Source: an uncultured Coriobacteriaceae bacterium
Lineage (GTDB): Bacteria > Actinomycetota > Coriobacteriia > Coriobacteriales > QAMH01
Length of the DNA stretch: 14,445 nt
Assembly (NCBI GenBank): GCA_900556425.1
Contig: USOR01000009.1
Location: 1 to 14,445, forward strand
Direction of reading: 5' to 3'
Positions 1 to 7,470 of this stretch are shown piece by piece; position 1 is the first letter of the stretch, and every line of letters begins with the position of its first letter. The notes beneath the pieces were generated by a model. The model saw nothing but the letters and a program-made list of their open reading frames with translations. It searched no databases and had not been told where the DNA came from. A program made the position numbers and the translations under genes.

Positions 1-22
1 ACAGGGACGTTTTTTGCGATTT

Positions 23-185
23 TGCGTAATCGCACGAGCTCAACTGCACGTTATTTTCGATTGTGTGTAGCAAATGAGTGCTGGTTCTCACATAATCGTC
101 TTTTTTCTGCCCGAGGAAGGCTCCCGGTTACACATAATCGTCAATTTTCTACATACCGCTTTTTACAGTTACACATAATCGAAAA
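23..185. repeat. Array of five ACACATAATCG-like motifs in the upstream non-coding region
   Basis: Three direct copies of CACATAATCG start at 89, 131 and 172, a period of 42 and 41 bases, each preceded by a GTT-containing stretch. A diverged copy (TGCGTAATCG) lies at 23-32. An inverted copy at 54-69 is the reverse complement of 170-185 with one mismatch (TACACAYAATCGAAAA). The bases between copies are not conserved and are AT-rich compared with the rest of the window. I see no coding gene in 1-311. The spacing, near four helical turns, suggests protein binding sites or a structured regulatory region, but the function is unknown and the array may begin left of the window. Confidence 0.6.
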
Positions 186-258
186 ATATCAGCCTACCAG
201 ATGTGAGGCAGCCACTTGATCCTGACAAACCCCCTCGTTGCCAATTGCCGGGTTTGTT

Positions 259-287
259 TTCACAAACGCGTGCGAGTCTGATAGACT
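259..287 (+). promoter_or_regulatory. Probable sigma-70-type promoter of the tRNA-Thr gene
   Basis: A -35 box TTCACA (259-264, five of six consensus bases) and a -10 box TAGACT (282-287, four of six) are separated by exactly 17 bases. A TG dinucleotide one base before the -10 box (279-280) makes it an extended -10. Transcription would start near 294, giving a short leader before the tRNA at 312. This is the only good promoter I see upstream of the four-gene operon beginning at 437. Confidence 0.55.
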
Positions 288-311
288 GTGCAACTGCGCG
301 AAACGCGCCAG

Positions 312-387
312 GCCGATGTAGCTCAGCTGGTAGAGCACCGCACTCGTAATGCGGGGGTCAAGAGTTCGAGTCTCTTCGTCGGCACCA
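312..387 (+). tRNA. trnT: tRNA-Thr (anticodon CGU)
   Basis: The gene folds as a complete cloverleaf of 76 bases including an encoded CCA. The acceptor stem is GCCGATG/CGTCGGC with one G-U pair, the D stem is GCTC/GAGC, the anticodon stem is CCGCA/TGCGG, and the T stem is AAGAG/CTCTT around TTCGAGT. The anticodon loop CTCGTAA places CGT at positions 34-36, which reads the threonine codon ACG. The discriminator base is A and CCA follows at 385-387, then a second CCA by chance. No duplicate of the tRNA 3' end was seen elsewhere in the window, so there is no sign of an integrated element here. Confidence 0.96.
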
Positions 388-396
388 CCAAAATCC

Positions 397-420
397 AGGG
401 CCCGCGACGCGGGCCTTTTT
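397..420 (+). terminator. Intrinsic terminator between tRNA-Thr and the methyltransferase gene
   Basis: GGCCCGC (399-405) pairs perfectly with GCGGGCC (409-415) around a three-base GAC loop, and A397-G398 can extend the stem into the T-run. Five Ts follow at 416-420. The next gene's Shine-Dalgarno (AGGAGG, 426-431) comes six bases later, leaving no room for a separate promoter. Expression of the downstream operon from the tRNA promoter would therefore need read-through of this hairpin. Confidence 0.85.
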
Positions 421-436
421 CTTCTAGGAGGCACGC

Positions 437-1198
437 ATGGCGTTCTCGTTAGACGATCTCAAAACACACTACGCTCAGATTCCCGAGGATGGCGGTCTCG
501 ACAGCCGCTGCGACATGTTCGTTCCCGGCGGTCTCGATTCCCAGGTGGTGCTCGATCTTGTCTGCCGTCGCGGCAAGGGCGCCTACAAGCTTTCCGATCA
601 CGTGGGGCCGCAAGGCCGTGTCATCGGTGTTGACTGGCGTGAATCCTTCATCGAAGATGCCCGTGAGGGCGAGGCACGCGCCGTTGAGAAGAACCAGCTC
701 TCCGCAAGTAACATGGAGTTCCTCATCGCCTATCCCGAGCTTATCGACCAGATCGGCATCGAGGAAGGCAGCCTCGACTTCGTCTATGTCAACAGCGTCC
801 TCAACCTTTTCTACGACCCGGCGCACGTCATCAAGCTCATCGGGCGGTTGCTCAAGCCTGCCGGAAAGCTCGTGTGCCAGACGGTGCTCGCCATCACGCC
901 GCGCGACAAGCAGGTCATGGCACAAGCCCGCGTGGCCGGCAACGCCGTTCAGGCGGCACCCAACCGCAAGGACTTCGCGCGCTGGCTGCATGACGCAGGT
1001 ATGGACATGCCCACCTACGAGACGCTTGACGCACATCCCATCCAACCCGGCGATGCCGCGGCGCGTGCCGATGGCCAGGCTCCCGTCATCGAAACCGACG
1101 AGGATGCTCGTTTCACGAGCTGCATCGTGAGCGTCGAGAAGCTCGGCGGCTTCGATTACCAGGCATTCCTGCGTGACGATATCGCGCAGTTTCGCTAG
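437..1198 (+). CDS. Class I SAM methyltransferase-like protein with atypical CRRGKG motif
   Basis: This 253-residue cytoplasmic protein has a Rossmann-like methyltransferase fold of the UbiE/ArsM type. VLDLVCRRGKG (residues 38-48) lies where motif I normally reads D-x-G-x-G-x-G. GVDW with Asp66 fits the acidic residue that usually binds the SAM ribose. A strand-helix-strand segment follows (VYVNSVLNLFYD, then RLLKPAGKLVCQTV near 137-150). Two motif I glycines are replaced, by Val42 and Arg44, so SAM binding is uncertain. The Cys-Gly-Gly-Ala-Leu-type segment of true ArsM enzymes is here VAGNAVQAA, without the cysteine, which argues against arsenite methylation. It is a paralogue of the C-terminal domain of the ATPase encoded at 5214-7460. 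The start is supported by AGGAGG five bases upstream. It is the first gene of a four-gene operon, and the next start lies two bases after its stop. The reaction and substrate are unknown. Confidence 0.85.
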   Translation: MAFSLDDLKTHYAQIPEDGGLDSRCDMFVPGGLDSQVVLDLVCRRGKGAYKLSDHVGPQGRVIGVDWRESFIEDAREGEARAVEKNQLSASNMEFLIAYPELIDQIGIEEGSLDFVYVNSVLNLFYDPAHVIKLIGRLLKPAGKLVCQTVLAITPRDKQVMAQARVAGNAVQAAPNRKDFARWLHDAGMDMPTYETLDAHPIQPGDAAARADGQAPVIETDEDARFTSCIVSVEKLGGFDYQAFLRDDIAQFR

Positions 1199-1200
1199 AG

Positions 1201-3489
1201 ATGGGTTGGGGTAGAGAGATGCCAGTCACGCATGGCGGCCTCGATGCGGATGACGACGAGAATTTCGCACGAATCAAGGAGATGGCGACCATGGCTCTGA
1301 GCGACGGATTGAGAAGCGTCGAGGAAATCGAGCGCATGGAGGAGGTCATTGCGCGTAATCGCGACGAGCGGACGCGTCTTATCCGCGAGGACGAGGCTGC
1401 GTGCTCGGAAGAGCGTGCGCTTATGCTGGATGACGGCACGCTTTGGGAATACGTGACCGTGCATGATGAGTATGTGCGCATCATCGGCTGCAAGACGGAT
1501 ACGGAGTTGCTCGAGATTCCTGCGCTTATCGAGAGCAAGCCGGTTGCCGAACTTGCCATCGACGCGTGCTCGTACCTGGATTCGGTGCGGGAGATCATCT
1601 GCTCGCCGCAAATCGAGAGAATCGGCAATTGCGCGTTTCGTTCTTGCGGCAATCTCGAGCGGCTGGCTTTGCCTCGCAACGTCGAGACGTACGATTCGTC
1701 GTGGGTTCGCGGGTGTCGCAAGCTCGCAGAACTCGTCCTTCCCGGCATGCTCGCACGTGTCACCTCGAGCATATTCGATGAGGGCAGGCTGCGCGCTCTT
1801 GTCATCGGGTTTGGCACCTATGACTTTGCGCCTGGGCTCTTCGCACAGGGGGCGCTCGAGCAGATTAGCATCGACGATGAGAATCCCTACATAACGACCG
1901 ACGGACAAGCCATCTTCGCGCACGAGGGCACGCATCTGCGCGTCCTGGCGCTTGCTTGCGAACGATACGCGGTGCCGGAGGGCTGCCAGGTCATCGAAAA
2001 GAAGGCGTTCGCAAACCGATCGGAGCTCTACCGAGTCGACTTGCCCGATACCGTCACCACGATCGAGGATTACGCGTTCTCCTATTCGGGACTCGAGAGC
2101 TTCGTGTCTCCACGCGACCTGCGCGTCATTGGCGAGCGGGCGTTCTTCCGCTGCCGCAGGCTTACGCGAGTCGTCCTTGACGAGGGGCTCATCTCCATCG
2201 GGGACGATGCTTTTACCGGCACGGGCATCGAGGCCCTGTGCGTGCCCGCGACGCTCGAGTCGTTGGGCATCAACGTTGCCGATGACACGAAAATCACTTT
2301 TTGCGGAGACGATGCGAGCTTTTCGATCGCACCAGGTGGCATTCTCGAGATCGACCGCGAAGGCGGTTTATATCGCAATAGTGATGAAGGCAAGCGCTTC
2401 GTGCGTTTGCTTGATGACGAGGCGACGAAATATGCGCTGCGATCGGGAACGGTGGAAATCGAGCCGCATGCCTTCATGCAGCATGCGCACATCGAGGAAG
2501 TGACACTGCCTGAGGGGCTGCTGCGTATCGGGGATGCGGCGTTTCGCGATTGCCACGAGCTCGCCATCGCCGATTTTCCGTCAACGCTCGAAGAGGTGGG
2601 TGACGAGGCATTCCTCGACACCTCGCTTTCACGCGTCTTCATTCCCCGCAACCTCAGACACCTGGGCAATACCGCGCTCGTGACGCATGGTGCCCATAAC
2701 GGCGACGTCGCCCCCTCGCTCAAGAGCGTCGGGGCTGACGAGGAAAACGAGCGCTTCTATTCCGTCCCCGGGCTGCTCATCGAGCGCCATGATGAGGGTG
2801 GCTCGCACGTCGTCGTCTATGCCGATGACGTTGAAAGCGTGAGGATTCCCGAGGATGTGAGCACCATCGATCCCTATGCCTTTGGTGGCGCTCGTCATCT
2901 GCGCGAGCTGTTCCTGAGCGATCGCATCCGGCACGTTGGCATGCGCGGATTGAGCCTCGATTGCTTCGTGGAGCACTTCCACATCGATCTGGACGAGCCT
3001 CATGAGGGCCATGCAAGCTTCGATTTCTACTTTCCGGATGCCCCGCGTAGCGCGCATGAAATCCAGCTTGCGTTCAACCTCAGCAGCTCGGTCGACCTGG
3101 CGCGCATCTTCAAACACTACGACAGCGCGATCGTCAACATGCACGAATTCGACAAGAAGACGAGTGGTGCGCACGATGATTTCGACGTATACGGGCAGGC
3201 CAAACTCGCGATAGAGCGCCTGGCCGACCCCATCCTCATGAGCAGCACCAACAAGATCATGCTCACGCAGGTCCTTACCAAAAACCTTGAGGAAGTGTGC
3301 GAGGCGATTGCGCGCCATGACGATCGCAAGGCAATTGACGAGCTTCTTGAATTGGAGATTCTGAACAAGGATAATCTGCTTGATGTCATTGATCACATCG
3401 GCAAGCTTCAAGATGCGGCAATGACGGGATACCTTCTTGAGATAAAGCGGCGGCTGTTCCAGCGCAGCGCCGTGGACTTCGACTTGTAA
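1201..3489 (+). CDS. Cytoplasmic BspA-type leucine-rich-repeat (LRR_5) protein
   Basis: This 762-residue protein has no signal peptide or membrane segment. Residues 1-75 are charged and helical. Residues 100-590 contain about ten LRR_5 units with the pattern 'V-x-x-I-x-x-x-A-F-x-x-C-x-x-L-x-x-x-x-L-P', for example IERIGNCAF (138-146), VTTIEDYAF (285-293), LRVIGERAF (307-315), VEIEPHAF (418-425) and VSTIDPYAF (553-561). Three islands with a different pattern, such as IDDENPYITTDGQAIF, interrupt them, as is common in this family. The last 145 residues form a separate helical domain ending DVIDHIGKLQDAAMTGYLLE, similar to C-termini of some clostridial LRR_5 proteins. LRR_5 proteins are often surface proteins; this one appears intracellular and sits with a MoxR/VWA pair, suggesting a binding or targeting role (inference). 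ATG 1201 follows the previous stop by two bases without a clear ribosome site; ATG 1219 is an alternative start. Confidence 0.88.
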   Translation: MGWGREMPVTHGGLDADDDENFARIKEMATMALSDGLRSVEEIERMEEVIARNRDERTRLIREDEAACSEERALMLDDGTLWEYVTVHDEYVRIIGCKTDTELLEIPALIESKPVAELAIDACSYLDSVREIICSPQIERIGNCAFRSCGNLERLALPRNVETYDSSWVRGCRKLAELVLPGMLARVTSSIFDEGRLRALVIGFGTYDFAPGLFAQGALEQISIDDENPYITTDGQAIFAHEGTHLRVLALACERYAVPEGCQVIEKKAFANRSELYRVDLPDTVTTIEDYAFSYSGLESFVSPRDLRVIGERAFFRCRRLTRVVLDEGLISIGDDAFTGTGIEALCVPATLESLGINVADDTKITFCGDDASFSIAPGGILEIDREGGLYRNSDEGKRFVRLLDDEATKYALRSGTVEIEPHAFMQHAHIEEVTLPEGLLRIGDAAFRDCHELAIADFPSTLEEVGDEAFLDTSLSRVFIPRNLRHLGNTALVTHGAHNGDVAPSLKSVGADEENERFYSVPGLLIERHDEGGSHVVVYADDVESVRIPEDVSTIDPYAFGGARHLRELFLSDRIRHVGMRGLSLDCFVEHFHIDLDEPHEGHASFDFYFPDAPRSAHEIQLAFNLSSSVDLARIFKHYDSAIVNMHEFDKKTSGAHDDFDVYGQAKLAIERLADPILMSSTNKIMLTQVLTKNLEEVCEAIARHDDRKAIDELLELEILNKDNLLDVIDHIGKLQDAAMTGYLLEIKRRLFQRSAVDFDL

Positions 3490-3500
3490 GGGGACGCGGC

Positions 3501-5183
3501 GTGGCGCACATTACCGACGAGAAGACCGAGCGCTTCAATCGGGCTGCGCGTCTCGCCACCGATATTATCGAGGAATGTCGCGTCCAGCTCATGCTCAAGT
3601 TCCGCTTTCTCGATCTTGCGTTATGGCGTATGGAGCTCGTGCCGGTGCACGCGCATGCCCGCTATCCGCTTTCTACAGACGGCAAGAACATCTATTTTGA
3701 ACCCTACAGCGTGTTGGCGCGCTTTGAGGAGTCCTTCGACGAGGCGGTGCGTGATTACCTACACCTGGTCCTGCACTGCATCTTTCGCCATCCGTACAAC
3801 CGCGACTATCTGCGCAACCGGGAGGCATGGTCTCTAGCCTGCGACGTCATTGTCGAGAGCGTCGCCATGGAGATGTGCGCGACGCGCTTCACGAGCGAGC
3901 AAGACGAGGACCGCGAGCAATACCTCTCGCAGCTCAAACAGACCGTCGGTGCCTTCATGCCGGCCAAGCTCTACCACCTGTTCGACCGCATCATGAAGAA
4001 CCCGGAGGGGACGAGCTACTTCAACTACTCGAAGAGCAACATCGTCGAGATGCAGGCACTGTTCGAACGCGACAACCATGAGTCGTGGCCAGCCTTCAAT
4101 GACCAGGAGGGCGAAGAAAAGCCTGGTGATATCGAGGAGATCGGCGAGGAAGACGACAACGCCGACGAGGTGGCGGATACGAGCGCCCAGGACCTGCAAT
4201 CGACAAGCGATATGGACATGAGCCAGTCCGATCCCTCCTCCGACCAGAAACAAGAAGGTCAGGATGATGGTGATGACGAGCAGGCTTCCGAAGACGACGA
4301 CGCCGAGGACGTGAGCTCCAACGTCGATGGCTCAGGGCTCGATACGAGTGATGACGAGCTTGAGGGTTCGAGTAGCGAGGCTGACACGGAGCAGCAGGTC
4401 AACGATGAGAATGCTCACGAGGAGAAAGAGTGGGAGGAGATTAGCCGCCAGATCGAGATGAATCTCGAGACTTTCTCCAAGGAGTGGGGCGACGAGGCAC
4501 GTGACCTAATCTCGAGCCTCGCTATCGCCAACCGCAAGACCTACGACTACAGCGACTTTCTGCGTCGTTTTGCGACAGTGCACGAGGACATGCGCATCAA
4601 TGACGACGAGTTTGATTACATCTTCTACACCTACGGCCTGGAGCTCTACGGCAATATGCCACTTGTCGAGCCGCTCGAGTACAAGGAGACGAAGAGCGTG
4701 CGTGACTTCGTCATTGCCATCGACACCTCCGAGTCCGTGAGCGGCGATCTTTGCAAGCGTTTCATCGAGCACACCTTTGACATCCTCATGAACTCCGAGG
4801 AATTCGGTACCAAGGTGAACATCCACATCATCCAATGTGATGCGCGCGTGCAATCTGACACCAAGATTACGAACCCCGAGCAGCTCAAGGAATACCTCGC
4901 CAACTTCTATGTGCGGGGCTTCGGTGGCACCGATTTCAGGCCCGTCTTCGACTACGTGTCCGACTTGCAAGACCGTGGAGAGCTCGAGAACTTGCAGGGG
5001 CTTCTGTACTTTACGGACGGTTTGGGCTACTACCCGGACAAGATGCCACCGTATGACGTGGCGTTTGTCTTCATCGACAACGGCGAGACGCATCTGCCAA
5101 GTGTTCCGCCCTGGGCCATGCGCGTCGTGATCGACGAGGATGGCATCAATCGATTCAAGAGCGCCGAGCGCGCCTATTCGTGA
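3501..5183 (+). CDS. DUF2201-type protein: zincin-like N-terminus, acidic linker, VWA domain
   Basis: This 560-residue protein has three parts. Residues 20-180 match the putative metallopeptidase domain at the N-terminus of DUF2201 proteins: HLVLH at 88-92 and ACD at 113-115 lie where family members usually show HExxH and a third ligand region, but the catalytic glutamate position is leucine (Leu89). Residues 200-310 are an extremely acidic, low-complexity linker rich in D, E and S. Residues 400-550 form the VWA-like domain with an intact metal (MIDAS) site: DTSES at 408-412, Thr477 in GGTD, and Asp506 in FTDG. Family members are typically encoded beside a MoxR ATPase, as here, and are thought to form a chelatase-like pair. 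The GTG start lies eleven bases after the previous stop, with AAGGGGA overlapping that stop as ribosome site. The protein is cytoplasmic, and its partner and target are unknown. Confidence 0.88.
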   Translation: MAHITDEKTERFNRAARLATDIIEECRVQLMLKFRFLDLALWRMELVPVHAHARYPLSTDGKNIYFEPYSVLARFEESFDEAVRDYLHLVLHCIFRHPYNRDYLRNREAWSLACDVIVESVAMEMCATRFTSEQDEDREQYLSQLKQTVGAFMPAKLYHLFDRIMKNPEGTSYFNYSKSNIVEMQALFERDNHESWPAFNDQEGEEKPGDIEEIGEEDDNADEVADTSAQDLQSTSDMDMSQSDPSSDQKQEGQDDGDDEQASEDDDAEDVSSNVDGSGLDTSDDELEGSSSEADTEQQVNDENAHEEKEWEEISRQIEMNLETFSKEWGDEARDLISSLAIANRKTYDYSDFLRRFATVHEDMRINDDEFDYIFYTYGLELYGNMPLVEPLEYKETKSVRDFVIAIDTSESVSGDLCKRFIEHTFDILMNSEEFGTKVNIHIIQCDARVQSDTKITNPEQLKEYLANFYVRGFGGTDFRPVFDYVSDLQDRGELENLQGLLYFTDGLGYYPDKMPPYDVAFVFIDNGETHLPSVPPWAMRVVIDEDGINRFKSAERAYS

Positions 5184-5213
5184 TAAGACGGTCTCGAAGA
5201 AAGGATCAAGGCC

Positions 5214-7460
5214 ATGAACATTGCCGACGCAAAGGAACAGATCAAGGACTCCGTCGAGGCCTATCTTCTCAAGGATGAGGCGGGGATGTACAAAATCAAC
5301 CCCGCGCGCCAACGGCCGATCTTCCTCATTGGCGCACCAGGCATTGGCAAGACCGCCATCATGGAGCAAATCGCGCAAGAGCTCGAAGTAGGTTTCGTTG
5401 CCTACTCCATGACGCATCACACGCGCCAAAGCGCCCTCGGACTGCCTTTCATTTCTCACAGGACCTATGGCGGCGAAGAGTACGACGTTTCCGAATATAC
5501 CATGAGCGAAATCATCGCGTCGGTATACGAAACCATGGAAGCAACCGGCAAGAAGGAAGGCATTCTCTTCCTTGACGAAATCAACTGCGTCTCCGAGACG
5601 CTATATCCTTCGATGCTTCAGTTCCTGCAGTTCAAGACCTTTGGCCGTCACCGCATTCCGCATGACTGGATCATCGTCTGTGCGGGAAACCCGCCCGAGT
5701 ACAACAAATCGGTGCATGAATTCGACATCGTTACGCTCGACCGCTTACGCGAAATCGAAGTCGAGCCCGAGTATGCCGCATGGAAGCGCTACGCCATGCA
5801 GAAGGGCATACATCCGGCGGTGACGACCTTTCTCGAGGCCAAGCCCGACTGCTTCTACCTCGTGCAGTCCAAGCCCGGCGGTGGGAAGAGCTTCGTCACC
5901 GCGCGCGGTTGGGAGGATTTGGCCGAGGCCATTGCGCTCTACGAGGAAATGGGCAAGCCGATTAGCCGTGATCTTATCGGGCAGTTCCTGCGCGACGACG
6001 ACATCGCCGATAGCTTCTCGGTGTACTACAACCTCTTCGACAAGTACCGCTCCGACTACCAGATCATGAGCATTCTCGCCGGCGAGGCGGGACTCGACAT
6101 CATCAACCGTGCGCGCGGGGCCGAGTTTGACGAGCGCGTGGCGTTGCTCGGTCTCATGCTCGATGCGGTCTCTACGTCGTGTGCGCATGCCCTTGAGCAG
6201 GAGGAAGTCGTCATAGAGCTGCGTGACATCCTGCGTGATGCAAAGCCGAGATTGCTCGAAGGGGCAGCGGTGGATGATACCGTTGGGGTCGTCATCTCGG
6301 CGCGCGAGCAGAGCTTGGCGCGCAAGGTCGCCTCCGGTACTGCCAAGCCGAGCTTCGAGCGCAAGGAGGGCCTCGTCATCGCCAAGCTCAAGCGCCTCGT
6401 GGAGCAATGCAGACTTGCGGGTACGGTGGTTGGCGAGGACGCCTTCGCGACCATCAGCGATGCCTATCGCGACGAGGTCAACGCAATCGATCCGCTTGTC
6501 AAGACGGCGGACGCGCAGATGACCAACGCAATCAAGTTCATCGAGGAGGCCTGGGGCAACGGTCGCGAGATGCTCGTCGCGATTGCCGAGATTACGACGC
6601 GCCAAACGACCACTCAGTTCATCGCTCACTATGGCAATGAGGAGTACTACGCGCACAATGACGAACTCCAGGTTGATGAACATCGCCGTAGCCTCGCCGA
6701 GCGCGTGCGTACGCTCGACATCAACGCCGAGGAGGCCATGCAGCCTGGTGCGACGAAGGCCGCGGACGTACAGACGATTGCCGAGTACTACGGCGGCAAG
6801 CAGTTCGAGTATGGGTTTGCGTCCATGAGCAAGATGACCCTGCCCGATGCTGCGCAGCTCAAGGGCAAGACGGTGCTCGACGTGGCGTGCAGGCGCGGCA
6901 AGGGTTGTTTCAAGTTCAGCGCGAAGGTGGGTGGTACGGGTCACGTCATCGGCGTCGACTGGTCGCCAAGCTACATCGAGGAGGCCATCGTCGATTCCGA
7001 GAAAGCGTGGCGCAAGAACGGCCTCAAGGCGAACAACATGAGCTTCAAGGTTGCCTACCCCGAGGACCTCATGCAGGCTGGCATCGGAGAGGGGACTGTC
7101 GACGTCGTCTACATCAACAACGTCATGACACTGCTCTACGATCAGGGTAAGGCGCTCGAGGAGTTTTACCGTGTGCTCAAGCCGGGCGGTCTGCTCATCT
7201 GCGAGACGATCGTCTCCGACGTCACACGTGATGAGGCAGTGGTCGAGGCTGCTCGCAACATCGGCAACAGCATCCAAGCCGCGCGTGCCGAGGATCTGTT
7301 GCGTAACCAGATGGAGGCCGCGGGCTTTCACGACATCGAGGTCATCGACTCGTATTCGGTCGAGGCTGACCACGGCTTCACCTCGAGCACGGTGGTCGAA
7401 ACCGTTCCCTCGACCGAGACGGTCCGTTTCGAGGCTGTGGCGCTCAACGCTCGCAAATAA
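5214..7460 (+). CDS. MoxR-type AAA+ ATPase fused to a C-terminal methyltransferase-like domain
   Basis: This 748-residue protein is a fusion. Residues 1-500 are a MoxR-type ATPase: Walker A GAPGIGKT (40-47), Walker B ILFLDE (117-122), sensor Asn159 in AGNPPEYN, and LDRLR (175-179). The signature FVTARGWEDL (227-236) and the helical region through about 500, including EEAWGNGREMLVAIAEIT, resemble the full length of MoxR ATPases that pair with DUF2201/VWA proteins, so the ATPase half looks complete. From about 520 a methyltransferase-like domain follows: YYGGKQ (525-530), VLDVACRRGKG (554-564), Asp582 in GVDW, VVYINNVMTLLYD, and YRVLKPGGLLICETIV (652-667). This domain is the paralogue of the stand-alone protein at the start of the operon and shares its CRRGKG motif. 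Start ATG 5214 has GAAAGGA upstream. The likely role is ATP-driven remodelling with the VWA protein encoded just before it. The target and the purpose of the fused domain are unknown. Confidence 0.9.
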   Translation: MNIADAKEQIKDSVEAYLLKDEAGMYKINPARQRPIFLIGAPGIGKTAIMEQIAQELEVGFVAYSMTHHTRQSALGLPFISHRTYGGEEYDVSEYTMSEIIASVYETMEATGKKEGILFLDEINCVSETLYPSMLQFLQFKTFGRHRIPHDWIIVCAGNPPEYNKSVHEFDIVTLDRLREIEVEPEYAAWKRYAMQKGIHPAVTTFLEAKPDCFYLVQSKPGGGKSFVTARGWEDLAEAIALYEEMGKPISRDLIGQFLRDDDIADSFSVYYNLFDKYRSDYQIMSILAGEAGLDIINRARGAEFDERVALLGLMLDAVSTSCAHALEQEEVVIELRDILRDAKPRLLEGAAVDDTVGVVISAREQSLARKVASGTAKPSFERKEGLVIAKLKRLVEQCRLAGTVVGEDAFATISDAYRDEVNAIDPLVKTADAQMTNAIKFIEEAWGNGREMLVAIAEITTRQTTTQFIAHYGNEEYYAHNDELQVDEHRRSLAERVRTLDINAEEAMQPGATKAADVQTIAEYYGGKQFEYGFASMSKMTLPDAAQLKGKTVLDVACRRGKGCFKFSAKVGGTGHVIGVDWSPSYIEEAIVDSEKAWRKNGLKANNMSFKVAYPEDLMQAGIGEGTVDVVYINNVMTLLYDQGKALEEFYRVLKPGGLLICETIVSDVTRDEAVVEAARNIGNSIQAARAEDLLRNQMEAAGFHDIEVIDSYSVEADHGFTSSTVVETVPSTETVRFEAVALNARK

Positions 7461-7470
7461 GATACATGGC

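Noticed and set aside
23..185. CRISPR array
   Set aside because: The motif copies are short and diverged, one is inverted, and there are no uniform repeats, spacers or cas genes.
312..387. tRNA used as an integration site for a mobile element
   Set aside because: No repeat of the tRNA 3' end, integrase or phage-like gene was seen in the window.
437..1198. Arsenite methyltransferase (ArsM) function for the methyltransferase-like protein
   Set aside because: The overall layout resembles ArsM, but the cysteine-containing ECxGGAL-type segment is replaced and the SAM loop is altered; no other arsenic gene is nearby.
5745..7373. Long open frame of 542 codons on the minus strand
   Set aside because: It lies wholly opposite the ATPase-methyltransferase gene, encodes a biased R/L/D-rich sequence with no recognisable motif, and is an expected shadow of a high-GC gene.
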